A stretch of DNA of 64,000 nucleotides from DASRJG01 sp032124015 (GCA_032124015.1 JAQBEH010000022.1:12229-76228), one strand, 5' to 3'; numbered from the stretch's first letter, positions 1 to 10,683 are shown. Notes: generated by a model from the letters alone, not told the origin. Program-made: numbers and translations.

Positions 1-549
1 GAAGTTGTTCTTCACGACCGTGATGTTTCCGAATGCGTACCCCGCGGCCAGGCACGTCCCGACCCAGGTCACGCCCCCCACGACGTTGTAGGCAAGAAAT
101 CGCGGATACGACATGGTGCCGATCCCGGCGACGAACGGAGCGAACGTCCGGATGATCGGCACGAAGCGTGCGAGGAAGATCGTCTTCCCGCCGTGCCGTT
201 CGTAAAAGGCGTGCGTGCGCATCAGGTGCTCGTGCTTCAAGAAGCGAATCTTTCCGGTGAACGCCGCGGGCCCTATCGCCTTGCCGATCGAGTAGTTCAC
301 GGTGTCGCCGAGGATAGCCGCGGTGGCGAGAAGCACGAAAAGGGCGATCGGGTCCAGCGCTCCGGTCGCGGCCAACGCCCCGCACGCGAACAAGAGCGAA
401 TCCCCGGGAAGAAAGGGGGTCACGACGAACCCTGTCTCGAGGAAGACGATTGCAAAGAGGAAGCCGTAGGTCGAAGAACCGTGAGCCTGCACGAAATCTC
501 CGAGGTGACGGTCGAGGTGCAGGAAGACGTCGATGATCCAATGCAGCAC
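1..549 (-). CDS. DedA/SNARE-associated family membrane protein (C-terminus cut by window edge)
   Basis: Reading the minus strand from 549 gives 183 uninterrupted codons to the window edge. The protein has the DedA family hallmarks: TPFLPGDSLLF near residues 43-53, a GDTVNYSIGK segment, and RFVPIIRTFAPFVAGIG, the family's RFxPxxRxxxPxxAG signature. Several hydrophobic stretches mark it as an inner-membrane protein. DedA proteins are linked to membrane homeostasis, and some flip undecaprenyl phosphate or phospholipid. I chose the GTG at 549 because a GAGGGGG ribosome-binding site lies a few bases upstream. It is divergent from the permease that starts at 676. The C-terminal part is missing only because the window begins here. 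Confidence 0.88.
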   Translation of the reverse strand, partial: MLHWIIDVFLHLDRHLGDFVQAHGSSTYGFLFAIVFLETGFVVTPFLPGDSLLFACGALAATGALDPIALFVLLATAAILGDTVNYSIGKAIGPAAFTGKIRFLKHEHLMRTHAFYERHGGKTIFLARFVPIIRTFAPFVAGIGTMSYPRFLAYNVVGGVTWVGTCLAAGYAFGNITVVKNNF

Positions 550-675
550 GGCGGACCCCCTCGAGGGCGAACGAAACCGGGAGTCTAGCAGGGCGCAATT
601 GACAGCCCACCGGGGGGGTTGCTAGAACGTCTCGCGGCCGGGTCCGCCCTTGGGGGCGGACGGGGGTAGTTAAGC

Positions 676-2520
676 GTGTCTCCTGGATTCGCCGTCGGTG
701 CCCTCAAGCACCTGCTCGTGGGCAGACCGATTCCCTCGCACCAGGCTCACCAAGAGCGCTACACGAAGTCCACCGGGCTTGCGATTCTCTCGTCCGACGC
801 CCTGTCGTCCGTTGCGTATGCGACCGAGGAAATCCTCCGCACGCTTCTGATCGCCGGCACCGCTTCGCTATGGCTGGTCACGCCGATCGGCTGCGTCATC
901 GCCGGGCTGATGCTCGTGATCGCCTTTTCCTACCGCCAGACGATCTACGCCTATCCGGGGGGCGGCGGGGCCTATCGGGTCGCGCGCGAGAACATTGGAA
1001 CCGTCGCCGGGCTCGTCGCGGCCGCGGCGCTGCTCCTCGACTATGTGTTGACCGTCGCCGTCAGCATCGCGGCCGGGGTCGCCGCCGTCACGTCGGCTTT
1101 CCCCGCGTGGCACGTCAACACCGTGGAACTCGCCCTCGGGTTCCTCGCGCTCATCATGATCGGCAACCTGCGCGGCATCCGCGAATCGGGGCGCATTTTC
1201 TCGGTCCCGACGTTTTTCTTCCTCGGCAGCATGGGAACGCTTCTGCTCGTCGGGGTCTACAAGGTGCTGACCGGCGACGTCGCTCCGATCGTGCCCGCTT
1301 CGGCCGCTTTCGTCCCGGCGGAGACGGCATCCCTCTCGATCTTCCTGGTGCTTCGTGCGTTCGCGAATGGTTGCACCGCACTCACGGGAATCGAGGCGAT
1401 CTCGGACGGGGTCCCGGCGTTCAAGCCTCCAGAGGCCAGAAACGCCGCGATCACGCTCCTGGTCATGGCCGGCTGCGCGGTCGTGCTCTTCATGGGCGTC
1501 ACGCTCCTCGCGGGTACGTTCCACATCGTCCCGCGCCACGAAGAGACCGTCATCTCCCAGCTCAATAGGGCGATTCTGGGAGGTCGCGGCCCGTTTTACT
1601 ACATGGTCCAGGCCGCGACGACCATGATCCTCGTGCTCGCGGCGAACACCGCGTTTTCGGATTTCCCCCGTCTGGCCTCGATCATCGCCCGCGACAAGTT
1701 CCTGCCCCGCCAGCTCGCCAATCAGGGCGACCGCCTCGCGTTTTCGAACGGCATCGTCATGCTGAGCTGTCTTTCGGGAGTCCTTCTGTTCAGCTTCGGC
1801 GGCGACACGCACGCGCTGATCCCGCTCTACATGCTGGGCGTTTTCGTGTCGTTTACGTTGTCGCAGGCCGGTATGGTTATCAAGTGGCGCCGCGAGCGGA
1901 AGCCCGGCTGGCGCTTCGGGGTGTTCATCAGTGGGCTCGGCGCGACGCTCACACTGATCGTCCTGTTCGTCGTTGCGATCACGAAGTTCCGCGAGGGGGC
2001 GTGGATCATCATCGTCCTCATCCCGATACTCGTCGCCCACTTCCTCGCGATTCGCCGTCATTACGACAAGGTGGCGCAGCAGCTGTCGTTGAAGGGCGTT
2101 GCCGTTGCCGACAAGAAGCACAATACGGTCATCGTTCCGATCGGCGGCGTCCACCGCGCAGTGGTCCAGGCTCTGGAGTACGCGCGCACGCTGTCGGACG
2201 ACGTTCGTGCGATCTACGTCGACGTCGATGCCCACGCCACCCAGGAAATCCGCGAAGACTGGTCTCGCTGGGGGAAGGGGATCCGGCTCGAGATCCTGGC
2301 TTCGCCGTTCCGGTCGGTCATGGAGCCGCTCCTTGAGTACATCGAGCTCACGAACGACGAGCGCCCTGACGACTTCATAACGGTGCTGCTCCCGGAGTTC
2401 GTGCCCGCTCGCTGGTGGCACCATCTGTTGCACAATCAACGCGCCCTTCTGATCAAGGGGGCGCTGCTGTTCCGGCCCAACATCGTTGTCACGAGCGTCC
2501 CGTACCACCTGCACGACTGA
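676..2520 (+). CDS. APC superfamily amino-acid/cation permease with cytoplasmic C-terminal domain
   Basis: The protein is 614 aa with a GTG start. An N-terminal cytoplasmic stretch leads to SSDALSSVAYATEE, typical of the APC subfamily of large amino-acid permeases. About 12 hydrophobic segments follow up to residue ~465. Glycine-rich YPGGGGAYRVA is the helix-1b/2 region of APC carriers. The last ~150 residues are soluble and resemble the universal-stress-like tail found on this subgroup. It should sit in the inner membrane as a secondary transporter; substrate cannot be read from sequence (amino acid or K+ uptake are both possible). The stop TGA at 2518-2520 is followed immediately by TAG and then by the inverted repeat pair at 2537-2605. 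Confidence 0.85.
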   Translation: MSPGFAVGALKHLLVGRPIPSHQAHQERYTKSTGLAILSSDALSSVAYATEEILRTLLIAGTASLWLVTPIGCVIAGLMLVIAFSYRQTIYAYPGGGGAYRVARENIGTVAGLVAAAALLLDYVLTVAVSIAAGVAAVTSAFPAWHVNTVELALGFLALIMIGNLRGIRESGRIFSVPTFFFLGSMGTLLLVGVYKVLTGDVAPIVPASAAFVPAETASLSIFLVLRAFANGCTALTGIEAISDGVPAFKPPEARNAAITLLVMAGCAVVLFMGVTLLAGTFHIVPRHEETVISQLNRAILGGRGPFYYMVQAATTMILVLAANTAFSDFPRLASIIARDKFLPRQLANQGDRLAFSNGIVMLSCLSGVLLFSFGGDTHALIPLYMLGVFVSFTLSQAGMVIKWRRERKPGWRFGVFISGLGATLTLIVLFVVAITKFREGAWIIIVLIPILVAHFLAIRRHYDKVAQQLSLKGVAVADKKHNTVIVPIGGVHRAVVQALEYARTLSDDVRAIYVDVDAHATQEIREDWSRWGKGIRLEILASPFRSVMEPLLEYIELTNDERPDDFITVLLPEFVPARWWHHLLHNQRALLIKGALLFRPNIVVTSVPYHLHD

Positions 2521-2536
2521 TAGGCGACGGGGAAGA

Positions 2537-2609
2537 GGGGACACTCCCCTTTTTCTCACAAAGCTCCCCGGACACAGCTTCGATGAGAAAAAGGGGAGTG
2601 TCCCCTTTT
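2537..2609. repeat. Inverted pair of GGGGACACTCCCC palindromes
   Basis: Two copies of the window's short palindrome face each other. Positions 2537-2558 and 2584-2605 are perfect 22-nt inverted copies, and each contains its own GGGGA-CAC-TCCCC stem-loop. They fill the gap between the permease stop and the next gene. The right copy contains an ATG (2583) in frame with the downstream gene, which invites a false start codon. Confidence 0.9.
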
Positions 2610-2630
2610 CCCACCGAGTATTCTCCGTAC

Positions 2631-4538
2631 GTGATTCCGCTGTCCCGCATTCCGCATCGCATCGCCGTGCCGGCGCTCCTGGCGCTGTTCGTCACTTGCG
2701 GATTCGTCTCGCTGTCGAGGGATTCCATAACGTTCGACGAGACGGCTCACCTGGGCGCAGGCGTTTCGTATTTCGAAACTGGCGATTTCCGCCTCAACCC
2801 CGAGCACCCGCCGCTCGCCAAGTTAATCGCGGCCGCGCCCCTCGCGGTGTTGCACCGGGGTGGAGGGAATTACGACTCGCCCCTGTGGACCGGATCCCGT
2901 GCCAGCGCTGGCGAACCGCGTCGTTCGCACGCAAGCGAGTGGGGATTCGGTTTCGAACTCCTGAACGGTCACCGCGCGGATGCATCGCGTCGTGATCCCG
3001 CGGCGCGACTGTCGCCGGCTCGTTGCATGATCCTGATCCTGGGGGTTCTGCTCGCGATGGTCGTGTACGCCTGGGCCCGCGAGCTCTACGGGCCGCCCGC
3101 CGGACTTCTCGCCCTCGCACTCGCGATCACCTGCCCGGCGCTCTTAGCCCACGCGCGCCTCGTGACGACCGACCTTCCGGCCGCCCTCGGTTTCACGGCA
3201 ACGACCTGGCTTGCGTGGAGATGGCTTTCGGCGCCGTCGTGGCGGCGCGCGGCGCTCACCGGCATGGGCCTGGGCGGGGCCGTCTTGTTCAAGTTCTCGT
3301 GCGCGCTCCTCGCCCCGCTCGTCGTGGTGCTCGCCGCGATCGCCGTTGCGACCGGACGGTTGGACTTGAAGCGCGCGGGCGCGGGGCTCGCACTGATCGC
3401 AGCCATTGGCTACGGGTCGATCTGGGCCGGGTACGGGTTTCGTTTCGAGGCCTCGCGGGATCCGGGTTACGTTCTCGAGTGGGAGGGTCTCGCCGAAGAC
3501 GCACCGCTCGCTCCCACGATCGTCTTCGCGCGCGAGCACCGTCTCCTCCCCGAGGCCTACCTCTTCGGCCTCGCCTACGCGAAAACCGAGTCCGTTGGAC
3601 GCATCGCGTTTCTCGATGGAGAGCAGTCGCTCGCCGGCTGGTACCGCTATTTCCCCGAGGCGTTCTTTTTGAAAACACCCTTGGCGTTCACCGCGCTCGC
3701 GCTGTGGGTCCTCGCGGCCAGTGCGCTCCGCACTCGCGGTAGGAGCTTCGACGGATGGTGCGTCGCGCTGACACCGCTCGTGTTCGCCGCGGTCGCGATC
3801 CTGAACCGCTTCAACATCGGCCACCGCCACGTGGCATCCGTCTACCCGTTCCTGTGCGTGGCGATCGCACCCGCGGCGGCGTGGCTTTCGGAGCGCGGTG
3901 CGCGGGCCGTCGCCGTCGCCGTCCTCGTCGGATCGTGCTTCGTCTCGTTCGCCCTCGCGACGCCCCGTTACCTCTCGTACTTCAACGTCTTCGCGGGCGG
4001 GCCGCGCGGCGGCGCCCAACACTTGGTGGACTCCAACATCGACTGGGGGCAGGATCTCATCCGCCTGAAGAGTTGGATGTCGGCCCGGAGCATCGAGGAA
4101 GTCGATCTCGCCTACTTCGGCACCGCCGATCCGCGCGCGTACGACATCAAGTTCCGGAAGGTCTTGCTGCTCTTTGATTTCTACCCGGAACTACCGGTCG
4201 TGCGGCCGGAGGCCGGTCACTACCTCGCCGCGAGCGTCACGCTGCTCGCGGGGGTCGACCCGAATGCTGATCGCTTGTTTGCGAAGGAACTCCTCAAGCG
4301 CGGGGTCGTTCCGCGAGACCAGATCGCGGCATACCAAAGCGACAGCGAGTTGCGCCGCGCCCGGGGGCTTCCTCTCGTGCACATCGCGGACTGGATGGTC
4401 CAGCGCGGACTGATCACCGCCGACGAGCGGCGCATGGCGGACGATGTGATCCCCGCGACGTGGCTCAGAAACGCGCGCGAGACGCTTACGCCTGTCGGCT
4501 GGGCCGGCGATTCGATCGCGATCTACCGGATGCCCTGA
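2631..4538 (+). CDS. ArnT/PMT-like phospholipid-carrier-dependent glycosyltransferase
   Basis: The protein is 635 aa from the GTG at 2631. An N-terminal transmembrane helix is followed by FDETAHLGAG, with the Asp-Glu pair at residues 36-37, and NPEHPPLAK at 56-64. These are the first periplasmic-loop motifs of GT39/GT83-type (ArnT, PMT) glycosyltransferases. About ten more hydrophobic helices and a soluble C-terminal domain follow. It probably transfers a sugar from a polyprenyl-phosphate donor on the periplasmic side of the inner membrane; the acceptor is unknown. An in-frame ATG at 2583 lies inside the repeat and would add a repeat-encoded peptide, so I prefer 2631. Its 3' end overlaps convergent trpF by 16 nt. 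Confidence 0.85.
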   Translation: MIPLSRIPHRIAVPALLALFVTCGFVSLSRDSITFDETAHLGAGVSYFETGDFRLNPEHPPLAKLIAAAPLAVLHRGGGNYDSPLWTGSRASAGEPRRSHASEWGFGFELLNGHRADASRRDPAARLSPARCMILILGVLLAMVVYAWARELYGPPAGLLALALAITCPALLAHARLVTTDLPAALGFTATTWLAWRWLSAPSWRRAALTGMGLGGAVLFKFSCALLAPLVVVLAAIAVATGRLDLKRAGAGLALIAAIGYGSIWAGYGFRFEASRDPGYVLEWEGLAEDAPLAPTIVFAREHRLLPEAYLFGLAYAKTESVGRIAFLDGEQSLAGWYRYFPEAFFLKTPLAFTALALWVLAASALRTRGRSFDGWCVALTPLVFAAVAILNRFNIGHRHVASVYPFLCVAIAPAAAWLSERGARAVAVAVLVGSCFVSFALATPRYLSYFNVFAGGPRGGAQHLVDSNIDWGQDLIRLKSWMSARSIEEVDLAYFGTADPRAYDIKFRKVLLLFDFYPELPVVRPEAGHYLAASVTLLAGVDPNADRLFAKELLKRGVVPRDQIAAYQSDSELRRARGLPLVHIADWMVQRGLITADERRMADDVIPATWLRNARETLTPVGWAGDSIAIYRMP

Positions 4539-5173
4539 TCCTGCGCGGCCGCGACAAAGGCCCGGATCTTCGCGTAGTCCTTGAAGCCGTCGGCGCCCCT
4601 CGTCCCGGAGTTGACGTCGACCGCGGAGGGGCGCACCTGGGCGATGGCTTCCGCGACGTTGTCGGGCGTGAGGCCACCCGCCAGGATCACCGGCTTTGGG
4701 GACGCCGCGGCGATGCGAGCGCTGATCGACCAGTCGTGCGTCGTCCCCGTGCCGCCGATGCGCCCGCGAGTTTTTGTATCGAGCAAGACGGCATCCGCGA
4801 CGCGGGCGGCCGCCAGCGCCGCCGCGATCGTGTCCTCGCCCGTGACGTGGACGCTCTTGACGATGGCCGCGTAGGGGAGCGCCTCTCGTAGCGCGGAGAT
4901 CGCAACCAGGGGGAAGTCTCCGTGGAGCTGCGCCACCGTCGCCCCGGACTCGCGCATCAGCGCTGTTACCTCGGCAAGGCCGGTGCGATGCGTCACCAGG
5001 ACGCGGCTGACGAAGGGTGGGACGGCTTCGAAAATGCGTCGCGCGGCCGCGGGATCGATCCTGTCGGGGGTGGCGTAGTCGAGCCCGACCAGGCACCCCA
5101 CGGCGTCCGCCCCGGCCAGGACCGCGGCCAGAGCGTCTTCCACCCGTCTCAACCCGCAGATCTTCACGCGCAT
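4523..5173 (-). CDS. trpF: Phosphoribosylanthranilate isomerase
   Basis: The protein is 216 aa, the usual length for this (beta/alpha)8 barrel. KICGL at residues 3-7 carries the catalytic cysteine. LLDTK with the general-acid Asp is followed by GGTGTTHDW, then ILAGGL and VDVNSG, which form the phosphate-binding loops. It catalyses the Amadori rearrangement of N-(5-phosphoribosyl)anthranilate in tryptophan synthesis. No other trp gene is nearby, so the pathway is scattered in this genome. The ATG at 5173 gives the family's normal N-terminus; a TTG at 5182 is an alternative. A TATCCT -10-like hexamer at 5187-5182 on this strand would give a leader of only a few bases. Confidence 0.95.
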   Translation of the reverse strand: MRVKICGLRRVEDALAAVLAGADAVGCLVGLDYATPDRIDPAAARRIFEAVPPFVSRVLVTHRTGLAEVTALMRESGATVAQLHGDFPLVAISALREALPYAAIVKSVHVTGEDTIAAALAAARVADAVLLDTKTRGRIGGTGTTHDWSISARIAAASPKPVILAGGLTPDNVAEAIAQVRPSAVDVNSGTRGADGFKDYAKIRAFVAAAQDQGIR

Positions 5174-5185
5174 AGGCCCCAAGGA

Positions 5186-5220
5186 TAGGGGACCTGGGGG
5201 ATAGGGGACACTCCCCTTTT
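5186..5220. repeat. TAGGGGAC / GGGGACACTCCCC repeat unit
   Basis: TAGGGGACC, a G-rich spacer, then a second TAGGGGACA running into the palindrome TAGGGGACACTCCCCTTTT. It occupies the divergent promoter region between trpF and the CPXCG gene and resembles the units at 17725 and 18584. Confidence 0.85.
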
Positions 5221-5243
5221 CGGATGTCCTCTATCCTTGCGCC

Positions 5244-5426
5244 ATGGACGAAGACCTCATCCAGGCGCAGTGCCCCTATTGCGGCTCCTGGCAGGAACTG
5301 GTCCTCGACCCGGGGTCCGTCGGGCAGATGGTCCAGGACTGCGAGGTTTGTTGCAAACCGTGGGAAATGACCGTCGTCCGGAGCCGGTCCGGCGCCGTCA
5401 CGGTGCGCCTCCTACGAATGGACTAA
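5244..5426 (+). CDS. CPXCG-motif small cysteine-rich zinc-ribbon protein
   Basis: The protein is 60 aa. CPYCG at residues 10-14 and CEVCCKPW at ~34-41 supply two pairs of cysteines expected to bind one zinc. Length and spacing match the widespread CPXCG-motif cysteine-rich family (PF14255 type), whose function is unknown. It is divergent from trpF, and the repeat unit lies in between. A TATCCT -10-like box (5231-5236) ends 7 nt before the ATG, so the transcript may be leaderless. Confidence 0.85.
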   Translation: MDEDLIQAQCPYCGSWQELVLDPGSVGQMVQDCEVCCKPWEMTVVRSRSGAVTVRLLRMD

Positions 5427-5439
5427 AACCCCGAATCCC

Positions 5440-5448
5440 TGGTATAAC
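5440..5448 (+). promoter_or_regulatory. Candidate extended -10 promoter for hppA
   Basis: TGGTATAAC matches an extended -10 element (TGn plus TATAAC). No convincing -35 is visible. Transcription would start near 5455 and leave a GC-rich leader of about 165 nt before the hppA ATG, with short potential hairpins but no riboswitch class that I recognise. Confidence 0.4.
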
Positions 5449-5620
5449 CCACCGGCTTTCTGTCCGATGGGTTAACCCCAAGCGGGGTCTTGTGGGGCCG
5501 GAAGCGTTGGGCGCTGAAGCGTCCGCCAAGCGGCGGGCGGCCAACCCCTCCAAAACTCGATTCCGTCCGCAATGCGGGCGGGGCAATGTGGCTTCACGCG
5601 AGCCGAGGAGAGAGGTTTCG

Positions 5621-8083
<2,463 letters not shown>

Positions 8084-8086
<3 letters not shown>

Positions 8087-8104
8087 GGGACAGTCCCCTT
8101 TTTC
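8084..8104. repeat. TAGGGGACAGTCCCC repeat supplying the hppA stop codon
   Basis: TAGGGGACAGTCCCCTTTTT. The first three bases are the hppA stop codon. This variant has loop CAG instead of CAC. Confidence 0.85.
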
Positions 8105-8134
8105 TTACAAAATCAGAGAAGCGATTAAATCGAG

Positions 8135-8166
8135 ACGGCCGCTCCGAAGGGGGCGGCCGTTTTCTT
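8135..8166 (+). terminator. Rho-independent terminator after hppA
   Basis: ACGGCCGC (8135-8142) and GCGGCCGT (8153-8160) form a perfect 8-bp GC-rich stem followed directly by TTTTCTT. It lies 48 nt past the hppA stop codon. Confidence 0.8.
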
Positions 8167-8230
8167 GTCGGCGTATGCTGCCCGAGTCAGAGCCAACCGT
8201 CGCGCCTGCGACGAAAAAAGAGGGTCGACA

Positions 8231-8596
8231 ATGAAGAGCAAATCGCAGAAATCAAGAACGACGCCTCAAACGGTCGAACAAGCGCGAATCGCGGCTAAAC
8301 GCGCCGACACGGACGCTCGCGAAGCAAAAGAGAAGGCGCGGTCGGCAAAGTCCACTCTGAAGGCCGCCAGGAAGGCGTTCAAGAGTCTCGAGAAAGCGGC
8401 AAAGACAGCCCGCAAGGAGGCTCGTCGCGCTCAACAACAGGTCGAAGCCTTGCTCGCGCGTCAGGCCAAACCGAAGAAACGGACGGTCAAACGACGCCGA
8501 GCGCCCAAGAAAGCGGCAGCGCCTGCATCGAAGCCGCCGGTGGCCGAGGCGCCGGTTGTCGCAACGAGCGCTGAAATCCTCGGAGAACATCGATGA
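8231..8596 (+). CDS. Histone H1-like Lys/Ala/Arg-rich coiled-coil protein
   Basis: The protein is 121 aa and very rich in Lys, Ala and Arg. Residues ~8-75 read as one long amphipathic helix or coiled coil, with repeated AKRAD, AREAKEKA and ARKEARRA segments. A basic Pro/Ala/Lys tail contains KKRTVKRRRAPKKAA. This composition is like bacterial H1-type DNA-binding proteins (Hc1, AlgP-like tails), so DNA compaction or nucleic-acid binding is a plausible but unproven role. The ATG at 8231 is preceded by GAGGG. Its stop overlaps an ATG (ATGA) that begins a 31-codon ORF. Confidence 0.65.
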   Translation: MKSKSQKSRTTPQTVEQARIAAKRADTDAREAKEKARSAKSTLKAARKAFKSLEKAAKTARKEARRAQQQVEALLARQAKPKKRTVKRRRAPKKAAAPASKPPVAEAPVVATSAEILGEHR

Positions 8597-8688
8597 GAAC
8601 CGCTCGAGCGCGGGCCTCAAGGCGCCGGGCCGTGAACTCGGCCTCAACCAACGGCGTCGCGGAGGCAGCCTACGAAAACAAGAAGTAG
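8593..8688 (+). CDS. Possible 31-aa basic peptide, ATGA-coupled to the H1-like gene
   Basis: The ATG overlaps the upstream stop (ATGA). It encodes an Arg-rich N-terminus (MRTARARASRRRA) and ends in YENKK. It may be translated by coupling. No family is recognisable, and chance is a real alternative. Confidence 0.25.
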   Translation: MRTARARASRRRAVNSASTNGVAEAAYENKK

Positions 8689-8825
8689 CCGTCTCGAGCT
8701 GGTGGCGGCGACGCCCGAGTTGACGCGCGCGGACTGGGCGGTCGTCATCGCGTCCTTGAGATTGTCCGGGACGACACGAGTAAAGTAATCTCCAACGGGG
8801 TCGGTTTCCGGGTGATCGGAGACGC

Positions 8826-8933
8826 ATGAGCGGAATCGCGCTCGAAAACGTCGAAGCCGGGAACCCGTCGGACTGTGGCATCGCCTGCCTGAAGAATCCC
8901 AAGAACATCTTGGAGAAGGGGCTACCTCTATGA
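8826..8933 (+). CDS. Possible 35-aa ORF overlapping the next membrane gene
   Basis: The ATG at 8826 reads 35 codons (MSGIALENVEAGNPSDCGIA...) and ends in TGA overlapping the ATG at 8930 (ATGA). The overlap is what suggests it is translated. It has two Cys and no known family. The stretch 8689-8825 upstream shows no gene that I can support. Confidence 0.25.
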   Translation: MSGIALENVEAGNPSDCGIACLKNPKNILEKGLPL

Positions 8934-9370
8934 GTACCGCCCGATCGGCGCGTGAGGCTATCCGGTGGATCAACGCGGGCATCGGAGCCGGACTGCTGAC
9001 GTGCGTCGCCTATCCGCTGGTGTCGATGGCTCCCCTTCCCCGGACCTTGCTCGTGGTTCTCGCGGCGACTCTGGGGCCTTCATTGGCGTTGGCGTCTCTG
9101 GGTCTTCGCGAAGTACTGCGGCTGCACGATGAATCGATGTTGTGCGATCTCGGGGCGCTGTTCAACATCCTCGCGGGGGTGTTGTTCGAGGCGATGTTGC
9201 TCGTTCAACTCGCGGTTCGTCTGCGTTCGCCGGGCGACGCGATACCCGAGCAGCTCGTAGGTGTGTGTCCGGCAGTCGGAGTTTGGTACCTGGCCGCGAC
9301 GATTCTCACGTGGCGCTCGATGTCGTGGCTGAAGGAAACGGCGAGACAACGGTATGCCCGGCACACGTAG
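8930..9370 (+). CDS. Small four-helix membrane protein of unknown function
   Basis: The protein is 146 aa. Four hydrophobic segments (approximately residues 15-33, 38-58, 75-96 and 113-130) alternate with short charged loops. No motif is recognised. The ATG overlaps the stop of a 35-codon ORF, and the 3' end overlaps the 46-codon ORF that starts at 9354. Clustering with other tiny hydrophobic ORFs suggests a small-membrane-protein operon behind the H1-like gene. Confidence 0.5.
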   Translation: MSTARSAREAIRWINAGIGAGLLTCVAYPLVSMAPLPRTLLVVLAATLGPSLALASLGLREVLRLHDESMLCDLGALFNILAGVLFEAMLLVQLAVRLRSPGDAIPEQLVGVCPAVGVWYLAATILTWRSMSWLKETARQRYARHT

Positions 9371-9494
9371 CAACGGGACACGGGTTTCTCACGTCTTGAG
9401 CGCCGTCGGCGTGATCGTCTGGGGTGCGCTTGTGCTCGGTCTTTATTCGATCAGCACTGCGGGATGCCCCTCAGGCGCATTTGGATCGCGGTGA
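9354..9494 (+). CDS. Possible 46-aa single-helix membrane peptide
   Basis: The ORF starts inside the end of the 146-aa membrane gene. It encodes a hydrophobic segment (VLSAVGVIVWGALVLGLYSI) followed by a short tail with one Cys. The overlapping arrangement and hydrophobicity favour a real small protein, but no homologue is evident. Confidence 0.35.
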   Translation: MPGTRSNGTRVSHVLSAVGVIVWGALVLGLYSISTAGCPSGAFGSR

Positions 9495-9577
9495 CGCTCG
9501 CCGTCGTCGGCTGCATCGTGGCGACGATCGTCCTTCAGGCGTCCGGGCTGGCTCCAGCAATGAGAGTTCTGCATTGA
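9464..9577 (+). CDS. Possible 37-aa single-helix membrane peptide
   Basis: The ORF overlaps the preceding small one by 31 nt in another frame. It encodes MPLRR followed by a 23-residue hydrophobic helix and a short tail. The positive-inside pattern is that of a membrane-anchored peptide. It ends 20 nt from the convergent SPFH gene. Confidence 0.35.
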   Translation: MPLRRIWIAVTLAVVGCIVATIVLQASGLAPAMRVLH

Positions 9578-9596
9578 GTCGGTGAGCGCGCCACGG

Positions 9597-10553
9597 TCAT
9601 CTTGGTTTGTTCTCGATGATTCCCTTCAGGTCCATGATCGTGTTCTGATCGGAAACGATGACGCTGATCTTGTCCGAAAGTTTGTCGACGTAGAGGTAGC
9701 GGATGTAGTTCGGATTCTGCCGCAAGGCCTCGTTGATCAACTCGATGGCCTTCGCACGTCCCGAGGCCTCGATCACCTTCCGCTCGGCCTCGCGCTCCTC
9801 CTTCTCCAGGACGTACTTCATCTGCTCGGCCGACTGCTGCGCGATTTGCTTGGCCTCGATCGCCTGCCCGAACTGGTCGGTGAAGCGCACGTCGCGCAGG
9901 ACGACCTCGTCGACCATAAAGCCGTCCTTCTCGAGGAGCTCCTTGATCTTCACGTTGATCTCGTCTTGGATCGCAGCGCGCCGTGAGGAATACACGTCCA
10001 TCACGGCGTACTCGGAGATGACGAGGCGGGTCACCGAGCGCACCGCGGGCCGGATGATCTTGTCTTCGAAATCGGGGCCGATCTTCCGGTGGATACTCAC
10101 GAGACGTTCCGGGTCGAGGTGATGCCAGACGGTCAGGTCGATTCCGACCTGAAGCCCTTCTTTCGTCGGCGACCAAAGCGAGTCGTCCATGTTCGATTTA
10201 CGCCCTTCACCTTGCGCCTTGGTCATCGTGTATTCCAGACGCCGGATGTCGTACTCCGCCGTCTGACTGATCACCGGCCACACGAACGTCACACCCTCAC
10301 GCGCGAGCCTGAAGCTCTTCGTGATCGTATTGAAGACCACCAGCGCATGGCCGACCGGAACGACCCGGACGGAGCCCACCATCGAGAACAGCAAAACCAG
10401 CAGGAGGGCGACGATCAGACCTACGCGTCCCGGGATTCCGGCTCGAATGCGGTTTCCCGCGACGTCGCGCAGGTGGCGGGAGCGGCGGATCTGGTAGACG
10501 AGGATGACGACGACCGGGATCGCGATGGCGAGAAACAGCATGAACGGGAGCAT
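9597..10553 (-). CDS. SPFH/prohibitin-like (band 7) membrane protein
   Basis: The protein is 318 aa. Two N-terminal hydrophobic segments (residues ~3-20 and ~45-63) are followed by VRVVPVGHALVVFNTITKSF, the start of a band-7/prohibitin domain. The domain runs to ~240 and includes FTDQFGQAIEAKQIAQQSAEQ. An Ala/Glu-rich helix follows (EREAERKVIEASGRAKAIEL), typical of prohibitin/HflC C-termini. Such proteins oligomerise in the membrane and often control AAA+ proteases, as HflKC does with FtsH. It is divergent from the ClpX-like ATPase at 10684, which fits such a partnership (inference). GGAGG precedes the ATG. Confidence 0.88.
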   Translation of the reverse strand: MLPFMLFLAIAIPVVVILVYQIRRSRHLRDVAGNRIRAGIPGRVGLIVALLLVLLFSMVGSVRVVPVGHALVVFNTITKSFRLAREGVTFVWPVISQTAEYDIRRLEYTMTKAQGEGRKSNMDDSLWSPTKEGLQVGIDLTVWHHLDPERLVSIHRKIGPDFEDKIIRPAVRSVTRLVISEYAVMDVYSSRRAAIQDEINVKIKELLEKDGFMVDEVVLRDVRFTDQFGQAIEAKQIAQQSAEQMKYVLEKEEREAERKVIEASGRAKAIELINEALRQNPNYIRYLYVDKLSDKISVIVSDQNTIMDLKGIIENKPR

Positions 10554-10671
10554 GGAAACCTCCTAGCGGAAAGCACGATCGAGCCCACGCGGCCGCCACC
10601 GTTACTGTACACGGAACGCGACGCGGAACGATCCGGATCGGGCGGGCAGTCGCGGCTTCGCCGCCGCCAGC

Positions 10672-10677
10672 TATAAT
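10672..10677 (+). promoter_or_regulatory. -10 box of a probably leaderless promoter
   Basis: A perfect TATAAT ends 6 nt before the ATG of the ClpX-like gene, so transcription would begin at about the start codon. No clear -35 is seen. Confidence 0.5.
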
Positions 10678-10683
10678 CCCCGC

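Noticed and set aside
868..2559. 563-codon minus-strand open frame opposite the APC permease
   Set aside because: Arg/Asp/Glu-rich translation without any domain, exactly opposite a clear permease; a high-GC antisense artefact.
5237..5620. In-frame extension upstream of hppA
   Set aside because: Overlaps the CPXCG gene in another frame, is Arg/Pro-rich, and the ATG at 5621 has a strong ribosome-binding site and begins a signal-like helix.
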